Shown here one piece after another: positions 36,358 through 47,641 of a stretch of DNA of 64,000 bases. Under the pieces are notes generated by a model. It made no database searches. It was given only the letters and a program-made list of their open reading frames with translations, and was not told the DNA's origin. The stretch is from Blasia pusilla. Taxonomy: Eukaryota; Marchantiophyta; Marchantiopsida; Blasiales. Positions within the stretch are counted from its first letter, which is position 1. Every line of letters begins with the position of its first letter. The stretch lies in NCBI GenBank assembly GCA_050084515.1, contig CM114271.1, positions 44,392,001 through 44,456,000 of the forward strand. Reading direction: 5' to 3'. The position numbers were made by a program, and so were the translations under genes.

Positions 36358-37576
36358 TCATTCTTGTTGTCTGAGGTGCTTAGGACTCCATCCATGGTCT
36401 ACGCAGCCTATTGAGCCTACAGTGGGGACTGAGGCATCTACATCGCGTGTAGTAGACATGGATGCAGCATCCAATGCAGCATCCAATGCAGTATTGTGGA
36501 TGGCAACTTCAGTGTTGGGATCCCCATTATTTTCAGCCACTAAGTTGATGGCCTTAGGAGTTGACTTAGCTCATATATTTCAGCTAGCAGCCACGTTGTG
36601 TGAACGTGGGAGTGTTACTACTACACGTGCTGTGGTGGATGAGGGTGTTGCGATGGAGCAACCCTCTATGTCAGGTGTAGCATTGAGTACCACTACTACT
36701 TGGCAGGCAGTAGCGGCAAAGATGGATGCATTACCAGCCCGGCCAGCCATTGATTGTGAGAGGCTTACACATGGTGTATGTATGTTGGACAACCGGAGTG
36801 GGATATTCTGATTGGTGAGTCATATAGGACAGGTGTATAGACCAGATAGAGTCTTGTTAGACTTTGGTGCCCCACCTTTGATGTTGGGAAAGGCGGCATG
36901 TATTGGTTTGGGTATTCGGAGGTTAGAGCTTGAGCCTTGCCCATTCCAGATTTAGACATCACTTGGAGGAGCCAATGATAGGTCTCATTTCATGACACGG
37001 GATAAGTTTTCTATACAGTTGAGATCAGATCATGCGACTGATAGCTCCAGGTTGGGAGTACCTGCAGTGGTCACATCAGCCGAGTCGTATGATGTACTAG
37101 TTGGAGGAGCAATATTATACCCGATGGGTTTTCATATGGACTACTGGACTGAGACAGTGTCTTATAGACCTGTTTGGCAGTCTGGGGATGGACGTATGAG
37201 CCAGGTTCTTGTGAGATTTTTTTATGGGGCTCGACTAGGAGGGTCTTCCCCAACGGTGTTAGCATCTGTGGCTGGTTTTTGTGCAGTAGTCACTTGGCCA
37301 GGAGACTTTTTGGAGGGTAACCTTTCTGCTATGGGTTCTTCTATGCATGAGGAGGTAGAGGAGGTCCCTAGTTTTGCAGCAGTGGTATCCTCATCATTGG
37401 ATGTGCCACTTTGGAGTTCAAGCGGTGCACTACGGCAGGAGGCTGATCGCCTAGTGTAGGAGGCTTGGTGTAAGGCTGTTATACCTCACGAGGAAGAGGA
37501 GGCTCCATGGCGGACTCCTACTTCTGGTCCAATTGGGTTATCCCTTTGGATACTACACCCATTGTATGGCAGTATC
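36293..37576 (+). pseudogene. E2 protease region and start of methyltransferase module
   Basis: 36293-36811 is an open linker with 'ALPARPAIDCERLTHG'. The protease motif reads VLLDFGAPPLMLGKAA, with D-F-G at 36860-36868 where E1 has D-S-G, so the active-site Ser/Thr is lost. A TAG interrupts after 'CPFQI' (about 36956). 36992-37459 is open and has 'ESYDVLVGGAILYPMGFHMD' and 'VPLWSSSGALRQEADRLV'. Then 'VIPLDTTPIVWQY' leads up to the chromovirus insertion at 37576. Confidence 0.7.
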
Positions 37577-38606
37577 TGTCGTGCGCCTACTCTCCTTGAA
37601 CGTTTATCTTGTTTGTTGCGAAGCGTGCGTTCAGTAGGTCACGCTCTCAACGATGATTTGCATCCAAACACGCACTTTGGTTAGTCGGGTCTTGGATCAA
37701 TCAGCGGGATTACTTTCCGAGTTCTCGTCTCGGACTCTCATCAAGCTCAACGTTCCTAGTTTTACGGTTTCCAACACGGGCAAATCCCGAAAGACTTGGG
37801 ACAGACTTTCTGGTCGGTTTAGGAAATTGAAACGGCATTTCGCGCCTAGCGGTTCCAATCGTCCGATGGACATCCAATGAGTTCCTCACCAAGACTCGCA
37901 CGAAGTGAATCTCGGGTTGGAATCCAAGTGTGGCGTACAAAGTCCACTCCCTTGGATCAGGTTTGGGTTTTGAGTTCCAACGCCAAACTCCCGTTCCATC
38001 CCGTGCCTCTGAAACGCCGTTTGGCGCCCAAAGTGGGGATTCGTTTCCCGAGACATCTCGGAGAGAATCCTCCCTTACTAGTACTTCTGGGGATCTCCGG
38101 GGGCCCCCTACATTTAGGGAAAGACACCCGGGCCTCTCCAATTGGCCCTCAACCCGATTGCTCTTTCAATCGTTTTTGGCCAATATCTCAGCCTGTACTT
38201 ATGTGTTTGCTGAGATCTTTAGTGCGTCGGAAGCGTCTCAAGATCAGCTTTCCAACGCGCCCTTATTTGTCCCAAACGCATATCGGATCTCAACGTTATG
38301 GTCTTAAACACAGTCAGATTCTCCCAAACGCTAGTGGTGTTTCAAATTGGTTCTCACCTCTTTGGCAACCAACCTCCCAAGACTCAACTCATCTCAAGTC
38401 TTGGCTCGCGTTGGGTCTAGGTTTCCAAGTCGCGACCACTAAGGCATGAAACGCACAACTCTGTTCCGCATTTCGTCTCTTAGACTTTTCCAAGAGACTT
38501 TTCCAAACGCCTCTCCAAAGCGCAAACCTTGCAGCGTGAGTTCCTTTGAGTTCTGATGTTTCGCTTGGTGCCTATTTGGTGTTGTTTGGTTTAGAGGGTC
38601 GCGACA
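37577..38606 (-). repeat. Chromovirus 3' LTR
   Basis: 1030 bp with TGTC...GACA ends, about 99% identical to 43939-44969. Differences cluster near the two ends. Long open frames in it (about 190 and 143 codons) occur identically in the other LTR and are not genes. Confidence 0.95.
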
Positions 38607-39299
38607 CTCACCCCTCCTTAGAAGGTTGATGTCCTCATCAACGCAAACCTTATTAATGTTAAGTTCTGGGAAGCCGACCCCTTAACACTAAATCGCGTTC
38701 TGGTAGCTAACTCGCAATTCCTCTTTTGGCTTAAGTCTTAGGTTGTCTCTTGCAGCACTTAGACTTATTAGCTTATTTTTTTCGATTAGCCTAGACCAGT
38801 TTTGCACAACTAATCTAAACTATCAAACTAAGCTCACTAAGTCTGCAACCTAACACTTCACTCACTATTTGTAAACAACCGCCTATCTACCTAGCCAACT
38901 CGTACTACTTTTGGGTCACTTATATTCCACCTAGGCGTGCACTAAGTTCAGTCATGCAACATGAATGAGATCACCATAAACCCCAAGAAAGACTCATCTG
39001 CCCCGCCGACGTTAGGGCAAGCCCAAATGCTACTACTTCAACACTTGGTCATGATCTAGATACCTTATCTGAATACAAGCTCTCACCTCAAATACTCATT
39101 GTTTGGTCTCCTTGACTTACATCCTAAGCATATGAAGAACTACTCATTGCCTTGCACAAACCAAACTCAAAATTACAATACAAGCATCGAATCTCCAAAT
39201 CCATGTCTTCTTTATTGCAACAACTAAACATTTATAGTTACAACGGGTTATCGGCCCAAGCTTTCCGGTCACAAGTTATGTCCATTGCTTCACCATGTA
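38607..39299 (-). other. Chromovirus 3' untranslated region and polypurine tract
   Basis: About 0.7 kb without coding content between the integrase stop and the 3' LTR. The minus strand reads CTAAGGAGGGGTGAG (38621-38607) directly before the LTR, the expected place of a polypurine tract for plus-strand priming. Confidence 0.8.
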
Positions 39300-40895
39300 C
39301 TAACGCATGTGCCTTTCTTTCATCCATCTGATGTCACGCAATGCTTCTTGCGCGTGTTCAAGATCCGCCTCCGCAATCCAAGTCGCCTCTTTCACATGGT
39401 AGCCTTTCCACTTGACCAAGTACTCGTACTTGGTGGCTCTACGTCTCGAACGCAGAATGGTCTCAACCTCAAACTCTGGTTCCTCATTTCTGATGACCGG
39501 TTGTGGTCTCAACATCCTCCTTCGCTCCGGACGCACATTGTCTTGAAGACACTTCTTCAATAATGACACATGGAAAGTCGGGTGAATCTTGAACTTGTTT
39601 GGCAGCTCCAATGTGTACACATCCTCAAACGGCTTTGCCTTGATCACATATGGTCCAGCATACTTGGCTAACAATTTCGCGAACAATTCCTTCGGAAGAG
39701 TGAGATTCTTTCCACTCAACCACACTTGTTCCCCAACTTGGAAACTCACTTGGCGCCGACTTTTGTTAGCATGCTTCACGTACCTTAGTTGAGCCTTGGC
39801 GAGACTTTTCCTCGCTCGCTCTTGTCGTTCTTGCATTTCCACTAACAAACATTCCGCCGTTGCTTGACGAGTGTGTGTCGATGTAGCGCCCTTCGAAAGA
39901 GCTAAGTCAAGAGGCCCTTCTGGTTCTCTTTGATACGCCAGAAGAAATAGAGATTCTCCGGTTGCATAATGCTTAGTCGAGTTGTAACAATACTCAGCCA
40001 TACTTAACCACTTGGCCCAATCTCTCTGGTCTGCACTCACGTAATTCCGTAAGTATTGGTTTACGACCGAGTTTACTTTTTCCGTTTGCCCATCCGTTTG
40101 AGGATGGAAGGCCGTACTAAAGTTGAGTTTGGTCCGGAACCTCATGAATAGATGTTTCCAAAAGGCACTGGTAAACTTCGGATCTCGATCGGACACAATG
40201 CTCCTAGGCAATCCGTGCGCTCGCCACCAACCATCCAAGTATAGTCGGGAAGTCGTGTAGGCCGTCGCAGACTCTCTTGTCGGCACAAACCTCCCCAACT
40301 TGCTAAACCGATCAACTATCACAAGTATAGCATTCTATCCCTTAGATTCCGGAAGACTCGTAATGAAATCCATGCTAATGCTTTGCAAGGGTCCCTCCGG
40401 GATTGGCAAAGGATGAAGTAAGCCTTGTTTCTTTGCATAAGAAACGCAGTTCGCCTGACAGGTCATGCATGTTTTCACATATTGAGCAACATCTTCCTTC
40501 ATGTTGGGCCAGAAGAACCTTTTGGTCAAAACAGCAAGAGTGGATTTCTCCCCTTTGTGTCCCGCCAAAAGTCCATCATGACATTCCACAAACACCTTGG
40601 TCCGTAGCTTGCCTTGGCCTACATAGATCCTGCTCTGCTTAAACCTTAGCAAGCCGTGTCTCAAACTCAGATTGGCCACCTTCTCGCCCCGCTCTAACTT
40701 CCCAAGGTACTCCCTCGCTTGCGCATCCTTCATGCATCCTTCACGAATCCTTCTTTCCAGGTCTGTTTCATTAGGGAACATTGCTCCCAACACATGTGTC
40801 GTCGATGGCATGTGCTCATCCCTGCGACTTAACGCATCTGGAATGACATTGTCTTTCCCCGGCTTGTGGATTAGCTCCACATTCATCAATGCCAA
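39300..40895 (-). pseudogene. Chromovirus integrase with GPY/F region and chromodomain
   Basis: 40895-40335 holds the end of RNase H ('IHKPGKDNVIPDALSRR') and the HHCC zinc region (HDGLLAGHKGEKST...CMTCQANC), then 'SISMDFITSLPESKG' with the first catalytic Asp. A single TAG at about 40332 splits it from an open 340-residue stretch, 40322-39300. That has 'SDRDPKFTSAFWK' (second Asp), 'HPQTDGQTEKVN' (Glu), 'KYAGPYVI' (GPY/F) and a C-terminal chromodomain with 'YLVKWKGYHVKEATWIAEAD'. Chromodomains of this kind steer integration toward marked heterochromatin. Apart from the stop, the reading frame is very well kept. Confidence 0.92.
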
Positions 40896-42135
40896 GGTAT
40901 CATGCCACCGAAGTTGCTTTGGCGTTACGCGATCCTCGGTCTCAAAATACTTGAGCGATATGTTATCGGTGAATACTTGAGTCCTGTGAAGTCCCAGATA
41001 GTGACGCCACTCCTCAAGCAGTGAACCACCGCAAACAACTCTTTCTCATGAGTAGGCCATCTCCTTTCAGTGTCGCTAAGCTTCTTGCTCTCGTATGCAC
41101 CAACATTCCCGCAATCGCGAAATCACTAGCATCTGTGTGCACTTCGAACGGTTGGTCAAACTCTGGCAATTTCACAACTGGCGCCTGCGAGAGGATCTCT
41201 TTGACTCGATTGAACGATTTATCCACTTCCTCGATCCATGTAGTATTGGCAAACTTTGCGGTCCAATCCGTGAGAGGTTTCACTATTCCCGAAAAGTTCT
41301 TCACGTATGTCCGGTAAAACTGGACTGCTCCGATGAACCTTCTCATCCCCTTCACCGTGGAAGGCGGTTCCAATTCGGCAATTGCGCTTACCTTCTCCAT
41401 GTCTCGACTCACTCCATCCGCACTAACCACATGCCCCAAGAACTTGATCTTCGTCAAACCGAACTCACTCTTATCCGCATTCGCATACAGCTTGCTCGCC
41501 CTAAGTTTCTCAAACACCGTCTTCAAATGTCGAGCGTGCTCCTCTAGTGTTTTCGAATATATGAGTATGTCATCTATATAGATGATCACAAACTCATCCG
41601 TGTCCTTATGAAAGATGGAGTTCATCAAAGTGCTAAACGTTGGAGGCGCATTACAAAGACCAAAAGGCATCACCACAAACTCAAACGAACCGTATCTCGT
41701 TCTACACGCAGTCTTCTCTACATCCGCTTTGGCAATCCGAATCTGCTAATATCCTGATTTCATGTCAATCCGGATGAAATACTTGGCACCCAAAAATCGA
41801 TCAAAGAGGTCATCCATCCTTGGTAGAGGATAGTTGATCCTTACCGTCACTTTATTCAGCGCTCGATAATCAACACAGAGTCTCAACTTCCCATCCTTCT
41901 TCTTTACAAAGAGGACGGGTGCCCCATAAGGTGACTTGCTTGTTCGGATGTAAACCCTCTCTAGGAGTTCACCCAAATATTTCTTCAACTCAGCAAGTTC
42001 CTCTTGATTCAACCTATATGATGCTTTTGAAGGTGGTTGAGATCCTAGTATCACCTCAATCTTATGATCAACCGCCCTATGTGGTGGCAACTCAGTCGGA
42101 AGCTCCTTAGTCAAAACATCTCCAAATTCTTTCAC
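40896..42135 (-). pseudogene. Chromovirus reverse transcriptase and RNase H
   Basis: 42135-41746 has '[19 protein letters not shown]' and '[12 protein letters not shown]', with '[10 protein letters not shown]' carrying the first catalytic Asp. A TAG at 41745-41743 replaces the His codon expected in GYHQIRI. 41676-41014 has VMPFGLCNAPPTF, YIDDILIYSK with the Asp pair, FLGHVVSADGV and RNase H VHTDASDFAIAG. A frameshift near 41080 breaks RNase H, which continues in another frame ('THEKELFAVVHCL'). This makes the cDNA from element RNA. Confidence 0.9.
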
Positions 42136-42150
42136 AACTCTTTTGAGTGT

Positions 42151-43788
42151 TTAAGGGATTCCCCTTGAAGCTGAGTTCTGATCTCTGCATCTCGCGCTTG
42201 CATCATCCTCTACTTGTCTCATCAAGCAAAGGAATCCTTCCTCTAACTCGGCCAAACTCGTCCTCGTGATGGCGTTCACCAACTCCGTCTCCCTAGGCAC
42301 CTCACGAACCAATATGACGTCCGTCCGTTTTCCGTTAACCAAGATGCTCAACCTCAAAGGTCTTCGCCTCAGTTCTACCTCATACGCATCCAAGAACGTG
42401 TTCCCCAAGACTCCGTCGATACCGTCCATGTCGCAAACTGTGAAATTCTCCTTCAACTCAAATACTCCGCATCTCACAACTAGCCCTAAAACCATATCTG
42501 AAGTTTGGTGGGACTTGCCTCCCGCGAATCCTACCCTAATGGGTTCATCCGTCTTGGTGGTTGGTAATCCCAACGTTGTCACAATTCTCGGACTCAAGAA
42601 TGAGTGCGAAGCACCTGTATCAACGAGCAACATCACATCGCGATTAGCGATCCTCGATCCTAGGTAAACCAAATTGGGCGTTCTCTTGGTGACTTGTAGA
42701 GATGTATCTAGATCTCCCTCCAATAAATGCTTAGCGGCAAATGCAATCATACTCGGTTTACTAACCTTGGGCCTAACACATTCCTTAGCCATATGTCCGG
42801 GTTTGCCACAGTTGTAGCAAATCACTTTGGCATTCGTTGACTTCGTAAACGGCGGCCCTTTTGGCTTTGCGTTGATTTCCACTCGTTTCGCTGCTGGGGC
42901 AAGAGACCCTACGTGGTCGCGCTCACCCCCATTCCAAAACCCTCTTGGATGTCCCTTTGTTTTTCAGAAACTTAGAAAAACTTTTTGGCTCAAAGGGTTT
43001 CGGGTGTTGGACTTCATCGTCCCCAATCCGCTCTGCTAGTCTCAAAAGATCCGCGCACGTCTCTGGGATGTGAGGCATACAAAAGAGGGCCTTTTTGGCA
43101 CTCGGTTTGAGTCCACTTAGGAAGATCACCTTTTTTGTATGTTCATCCGTGGAAAGTGCACTCATGAGTGCACTAAACTCTCGCACATAAGCGCCAAGGG
43201 ATCCACTCTGGCGCAACCTCACCACCTCCATGCCATCGCGATAGTCCTGATATTCCGGAGTGAATCGGTTCCCAATCAACTCCTTGAAATCTTCCCAACT
43301 CAATGTTTTCCCACGACCTAGATGTTCTTTACGGTGAGCCGTCCACCAATGGAGAGCGTGATCCTTGAAACGTGACGCTCTGATCACTTTGTCTTGTTAA
43401 ATGCTCCGCTTTTGCGCTTCGAAATAAAGTTCACTTTCCGAGAACGCCCCATTCTTGTGAATGGCATAGGCAAATTAGTCTTACAAAGCTTCTTGCCGGA
43501 ACTAGAGGCTCCATTTGACTTGAATTCTCATATCACCTTGCTCTGTTCGGCCATCTGGTCCGCCATCACCTTCATCAATCCCATCATTTGGATATAAAAG
43601 GCCGGATCGTTTAAGTTTGGACCCAAAGGTCCCGCGGAAAGATTTTCGGTTGGAACATCCTCATGTCTGGGACTCGGCACTTTGGGCGTCGCAAATTCCA
43701 CCTCTGGCTCTCGGTCCGTCATTGATTCGTCCCTCGACTTTTTTGCTTTGACTCGCGATTTCCTCGGTTCTTCGCCTTTGGTCGCCAT
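42151..43788 (-). pseudogene. Chromovirus Gag, zinc knuckle and protease
   Basis: 43788-43528 is an open N-terminus starting MATKGEEPRKSR. 43387-42923 is a Retrotrans_gag-type capsid piece (ALHWWTAHR, SWEDFKELIGNRFTPEYQD). 42882-42151 holds the CCHC knuckle CYNCGKPGHMAKEC (42819-42778) and the aspartic protease motif MLLVDTGASHSFLS (about 42630-42585). The frame breaks between pieces are simple shifts or stops, so one ancestral polyprotein is implied. Gag packages RNA; the protease cuts the polyprotein. Confidence 0.88.
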
Positions 43789-43924
43789 TTGCGAGTCTTC
43801 GCTTTCTCAGATCTCCTCCTCGCCTCTTGCGTTCCTCCTCGGCATCGTGGTCTTCCGGCTACCTTGAGTTCTCCCCAAACGTCCAGATCTTCAACGACCC
43901 CAAGTTCATGCTCAACAAGGATAA

Positions 43925-43936
43925 GCTCTGATACCA
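43925..43936 (-). promoter_or_regulatory. Chromovirus primer-binding site (tRNA-iMet)
   Basis: The minus strand reads TGGTATCAGAGC two bases after the 5' LTR. This is the standard plant initiator-Met tRNA primer site for minus-strand cDNA synthesis. Confidence 0.95.
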
Positions 43937-43938
43937 CG

Positions 43939-44969
43939 TGTCGTACGCCTACTCTCCTTGAACGTTTACCTTGTTTGTTGCGGAAGCGTGCGTTTAGTAG
44001 GTCACACTCTCAACGATGATTTGCATCCAAACACGCACTTCGGTTAGTCGGGTCTTGGATCAATCAGCGGGATTACTTTCCGAGTTCTCGTCTCGGACTC
44101 TCATCAAGCTCAACGTTCCTAGTTTTGCGGTTTCCAACACGGGCAAATCCCGAAAGACTTGGGACAGACTTTCTGGTCGGTTTAGGAAATTGAAACGGCA
44201 TTTCGCGCCTAGCGGTTCCAATCGTCCGATGGACATCCAATGAGTTCCTCACCAAGACTCGCACGAAGTGAATCTCGGGTTGGAATCCAAGTGTGGCGTA
44301 CAAAGTCCACTCCCTTGGATCAGGTTTGGGTTTTGAGTTCCAACGCCAAACTCCCGTTCCATCCCGTGCCTCTGAAACGCCGTTTGGCGCCCAAAGTGGG
44401 GATTCGTTTCCCGAGACATCTCGGAGAGAATCCTCCCTTACTAGTACTTCTGGGGATCTCCGGGGGCCCCCTACATTTAGGGAAAGACACCCGGGCCTCT
44501 CCAATTGGCCCTCAACCCGATTGCTCTTTCAATAGTTTTTGGCCAATATCTCAGCCTGTACTTATGTGTTTGCTGAGATCTTTAGTGCGTCGGAAGCGTC
44601 TCAAGATCAGCTTTCCAACGCGCCCTTATTTGTCCCAAACGCATATCGGATCTCAACGTTATGGTCTTAAACACAGTCAGATTCTCCCAAACGCTAGTGG
44701 TGTTTCAAATTGGTTCTCACCTCTTTGGCAACCAACCTCCCAAGACTCAACTCATCTCAAGTCTTGGCTCGCGTTGGGTCTAGGTTTCCAAGTCGCGACC
44801 ACTAAGGCATGAAACGCACAACTCTGTTCCGCATTTCGTCTCTTAGACTTTTCCAAGAGACTTTTCCAAACGCCTCTCCAAAGCGCAAACCTTGCAGCGT
44901 GAGTTCCTTTGAGTTCTGATGTTTCGCTTGGCGCCTATTTGGTGTTGTTTGGTTATGAGGGTCGCGACA
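43939..44969 (-). repeat. Chromovirus 5' LTR
   Basis: 1031 bp with TGTC...GACA ends, near-identical to 37577-38606. It is the promoter-bearing LTR for the minus-strand element. I did not locate a TATA box with confidence. Confidence 0.95.
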
Positions 44970-46062
44970 CTATCCGCTGGAGGGTATTTGTGTATTAGAT
45001 CTCTTTGGTGGGATAAGCTATGGTTTGGCTGCAGTGTTGTAGGACGGTACTCCTGTGCGGAGATACGTGTATGTGGAGCAAGATGAGACGGCCTAGAGAG
45101 TCTCATCCAGACATATTGGTCAGTTGATGCGGAGATATCCTGAGTTGTTGCCACTATCAGCTTTTCGTGGGTACCGACGTGCTTAGCCGTCACACATTGC
45201 ATTGTTGGGGGCGTAGGACCTTGAGAGGATTGGTTGTGTGGATTTGGTGATTGCTGGATGGCCATGTCAGGGTCATACACATGCTGGTCGTGATGAGGGA
45301 TGACACGACCCTAGGTCTCGATGGTTTTGGGAGATGTTACGGGTGTTATGACATCTTCAGGTTCATTAGGCACGTGCTCCACCTTACATTCTGGAGAAGG
45401 TTCCATTCTTGGGTGACACTCGGACCCAGATGATGGCGAGTGTTCATGAGGTGCGGTCTTGGATTGGACCAACGATGTTGTTGGATGCAGCACGAGTTGG
45501 CTCGCGTGCACATCGTCCACACTTGTGGTGGAAAAACTTGTTGCCTAGGGAGGTTCTACGTTGAGCATATGATGCAATCCAGTGAGATCCTTGCCTTGCA
45601 GTGGATAGTATCTTGGATACTGGGCGACTTTCTTAGGTGGTGAGGGTTATTGATCGGTCACCCATGACAGTGGTGAACCGTGTGGGCCAGCCTAGGATGG
45701 CACTACCCACATTTTTGAGTTTTCCCTCGTCACATGCCTACAGGGAAGGTGGTCACGGGCTTGTATGGGATTCTCATGTGCGACTGTTGGTGGAGCCTAA
45801 CGCTGATGAGAGAGAGTGTGCTATGGGATTTGCTACTGGTGTGACAGCGGTTGCTTCCATTTCTGAGGCTTCACGACGTCATGTGTTACTTCAGGCCATG
45901 GACCTAAATTGTTTGACCTGGATTTTGAGTCTTGGTATGGCCGAGCAGCGTCGACTTTGGACCATGTCTATGGATCTTCCACCCCTTGTGATGAGCTCGA
46001 TGGCTATTGGGACACTAGAGACATTGGCTGGGGGCAAGGAGAATAGTATTTTGCATCCTTAG
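44970..46062 (+). pseudogene. E2 C5-cytosine methyltransferase domain and pre-RT linker
   Basis: One frame runs from 44971 to about 45636, broken only by in-frame stops. It reads 'YPLEGICVLDLFGGISYGLA' (AdoMet motif I, 44992-45012), then 'VRRYVYVEQDE', then LVIAGWPCQG with the catalytic Pro-Cys-Gln (45262-45273), 'RWFWEMLRV', YILEKVPFLGD (motif VI; E-N-V has become E-K-V at 45394-45402) and GSRAHRPHLWWKN (motif VIII). 45637-46062 is an open linker conserved in all copies. The order fits C5-methyltransferases; the FENV/SxAHRxR-like spacing recalls DNMT3/DRM enzymes, but the subclass is unproven. Stops include TAG at 45040-45042. The chromovirus separates it from the protease. Confidence 0.85.
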
Positions 46063-46208
46063 AGTAAATGGGATGTAATGGCTGGGCATGTGGAGTTCGT
46101 TGCTCATGCTGATGGAGGAGTTATTTGCTCAAATGATGGTGTAGCTAAGGGTGTACCATCTTGTGAGGGGATTGCCTAGCAGCCAATGCGTCGTCCTCTC
46201 CCTCTAGT

Positions 46209-47423
46209 GTGCCAATGGAGGAGACTTGGGAGCCATTACTTGGGCCCAAGCTTACGGGAGGTGAGAAACGACGCTTGACACAGTTCCTACGTGCTTATAG
46301 GAGTTGTTTTGCCATTAGCATGAAGGAGTTGGGTGCTTGGGTTGGACCCGGTATACAGATTGATTTGGCTAGTGATATGCCAATCTTTCATCGTCCCTAC
46401 CGATATAGTGATATGGAGAGGGACCTGATTCAGAGTAGGACGTTGGACCTTTTAGAGGCTGGATTAGTGGAGTTGTCGCATGGAGAGTATGCGCCAACCA
46501 CTGTCATGCCTGCTAAAAAGGATGTGCATGGCAACTACATGGATAGGTGGATGTGTGGAGATTATTGTCCTATCAATCGGCAGACCAAGGCTGATAAGTA
46601 TGCCATGCCTACACCTGAGGAGATCTTTGATGTGGTGGGACAGGCAAAGATTTTCAGTAGTTTGGATCTTTGGGGAGGATACCATCAGTTGCCGATTCGA
46701 GAGAGTGACAAGGCCAAGACAACATTTTGGGGTGTCAACTCTCATGGCAAGTATTGTTTGTACCAGTGGAAATTCTTACCCTTTGGGTTGAAGAATGCAC
46801 CTGCCGAGTTTCAGAGAGTGATGGACAAGATCCTAGCAAGGTTGGATTTTGTTTGGTGTTACATTGATGATATCTTGGTGTTCAGTAACACGGTGGAGGA
46901 GCATCAGATAAATTTGCATATTGTGTTTGAGCGGTTGAAAGCTCATGGTCTACGTTTGCATCCAGGAAAGTGTAAGTTCTTCCATGAGGATGTTGAGTAC
47001 TTAGGTCATGTGATCTATCCAGGTGGTTTGGGAGTTCATCAAGCAAAGGTGGAGGCTATTGCACTTATTCCTCATCCGGTAGATGTGAGTAGAGTTCAAG
47101 CATTCATGGGATTGGCGAACTACTATCAGAGGTATGTGAAGAGATTTAGTGCTATGGCCAAGCCTTTGAACCAATTTCTGAAATCGGATGAGGAGTGGCA
47201 TTGGGGAGATGATCAAGAGAGAGCTTTTGTGGAGCTCAAGGCCCAGTTGGTGGCGGCGCCTATCTTGAGGAGACCTATTAGAGGGCGCCTATTTCAGTTA
47301 CACACTGATTGGAGTAGGTTGGGACTTGGAGCGGTGTTGACACAACATGATGATGAGCACATGGAGTTTGTGGTGGCCTATGCAAGTTGTTCGAATAATG
47401 CAACGGAGTCGCGCTATAGTTAA
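46209..47423 (+). CDS. E2 reverse transcriptase and RNase H fragment of Pol
   Basis: Open stretch of 404 residues, the best polymerase of the family here. It has 'SHGEYAPTTVMPAKKDVHGN', FSSLDLWGGYHQL (first catalytic Asp), LPFGLKNAPAEFQRVMD, CYIDDILVFSN (Asp pair), KCKFFHEDVEYLGHVIYPGG, 'VQAFMGLANYYQRYVKRFS' and the RNase H start LHTDWSRLGLGAVLTQHDD. It is a piece of a longer Gag-Pol product. A TAA at 47421-47423 ends it, and RNase H continues in frame-compatible sequence at 47427-47645 ('YEGECLAVVWAVAHFRCYLFG', HQPLKWLME). The chosen start is only the first Met after a stop. Confidence 0.85.
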   Translation: MPMEETWEPLLGPKLTGGEKRRLTQFLRAYRSCFAISMKELGAWVGPGIQIDLASDMPIFHRPYRYSDMERDLIQSRTLDLLEAGLVELSHGEYAPTTVMPAKKDVHGNYMDRWMCGDYCPINRQTKADKYAMPTPEEIFDVVGQAKIFSSLDLWGGYHQLPIRESDKAKTTFWGVNSHGKYCLYQWKFLPFGLKNAPAEFQRVMDKILARLDFVWCYIDDILVFSNTVEEHQINLHIVFERLKAHGLRLHPGKCKFFHEDVEYLGHVIYPGGLGVHQAKVEAIALIPHPVDVSRVQAFMGLANYYQRYVKRFSAMAKPLNQFLKSDEEWHWGDDQERAFVELKAQLVAAPILRRPIRGRLFQLHTDWSRLGLGAVLTQHDDEHMEFVVAYASCSNNATESRYS

Positions 47424-47641
47424 TATGAGGGAGAGTGCTTGGCAGTAGTGTGGGCTGTGGCACACTTTAGGTGTTACTTGTTTGGCACACAGTTTACCCT
47501 TGTTACTAATCACCAGCCGCTCAAGTGGTTGATGGAGTGTGACAAGCTTACAGGGAAGCTTGCACGGTGGGCTCGTATCTTTCAGGAGTATGACTTCCAG
47601 GTGGTACATAGATCTGGAGTTGCAACCTTGATGCTGATGGG

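Larger units (their letters stand above)
37577..44969 (-). mobile_element. Chromovirus (Ty3/gypsy with chromodomain), young insertion
   Basis: Complete structure in minus orientation. LTRs lie at 37577-38606 and 43939-44969 (TGTC...GACA). The primer-binding site TGGTATCAGAGC is complementary to tRNA-iMet (43936-43925). There is a purine tract beside the other LTR (38621-38607), and gag, CCHC, protease, RT, RNase H, integrase and chromodomain in order. The target duplication is gtatc (37572-37576) against ctatc (44970-44974). The LTRs differ at only about eleven positions in 1030, so insertion is recent. Internal genes have a few stops and frameshifts. Confidence 0.95.

Noticed and set aside
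37653-38449. Long open frames (143-190 codons) in the chromovirus LTR, repeated at 44016-44812
   Set aside because: They are identical in both LTRs, lie in both orientations, contain no domain and are explained by LTR duplication.
7420-45200. Idea that premature stops in the E-family come mainly from CAG to TAG by methylation-linked deamination
   Set aside because: Comparing copies by eye gave a mixture: some C to T, but also G to T and T to A changes. A proper alignment would be needed.
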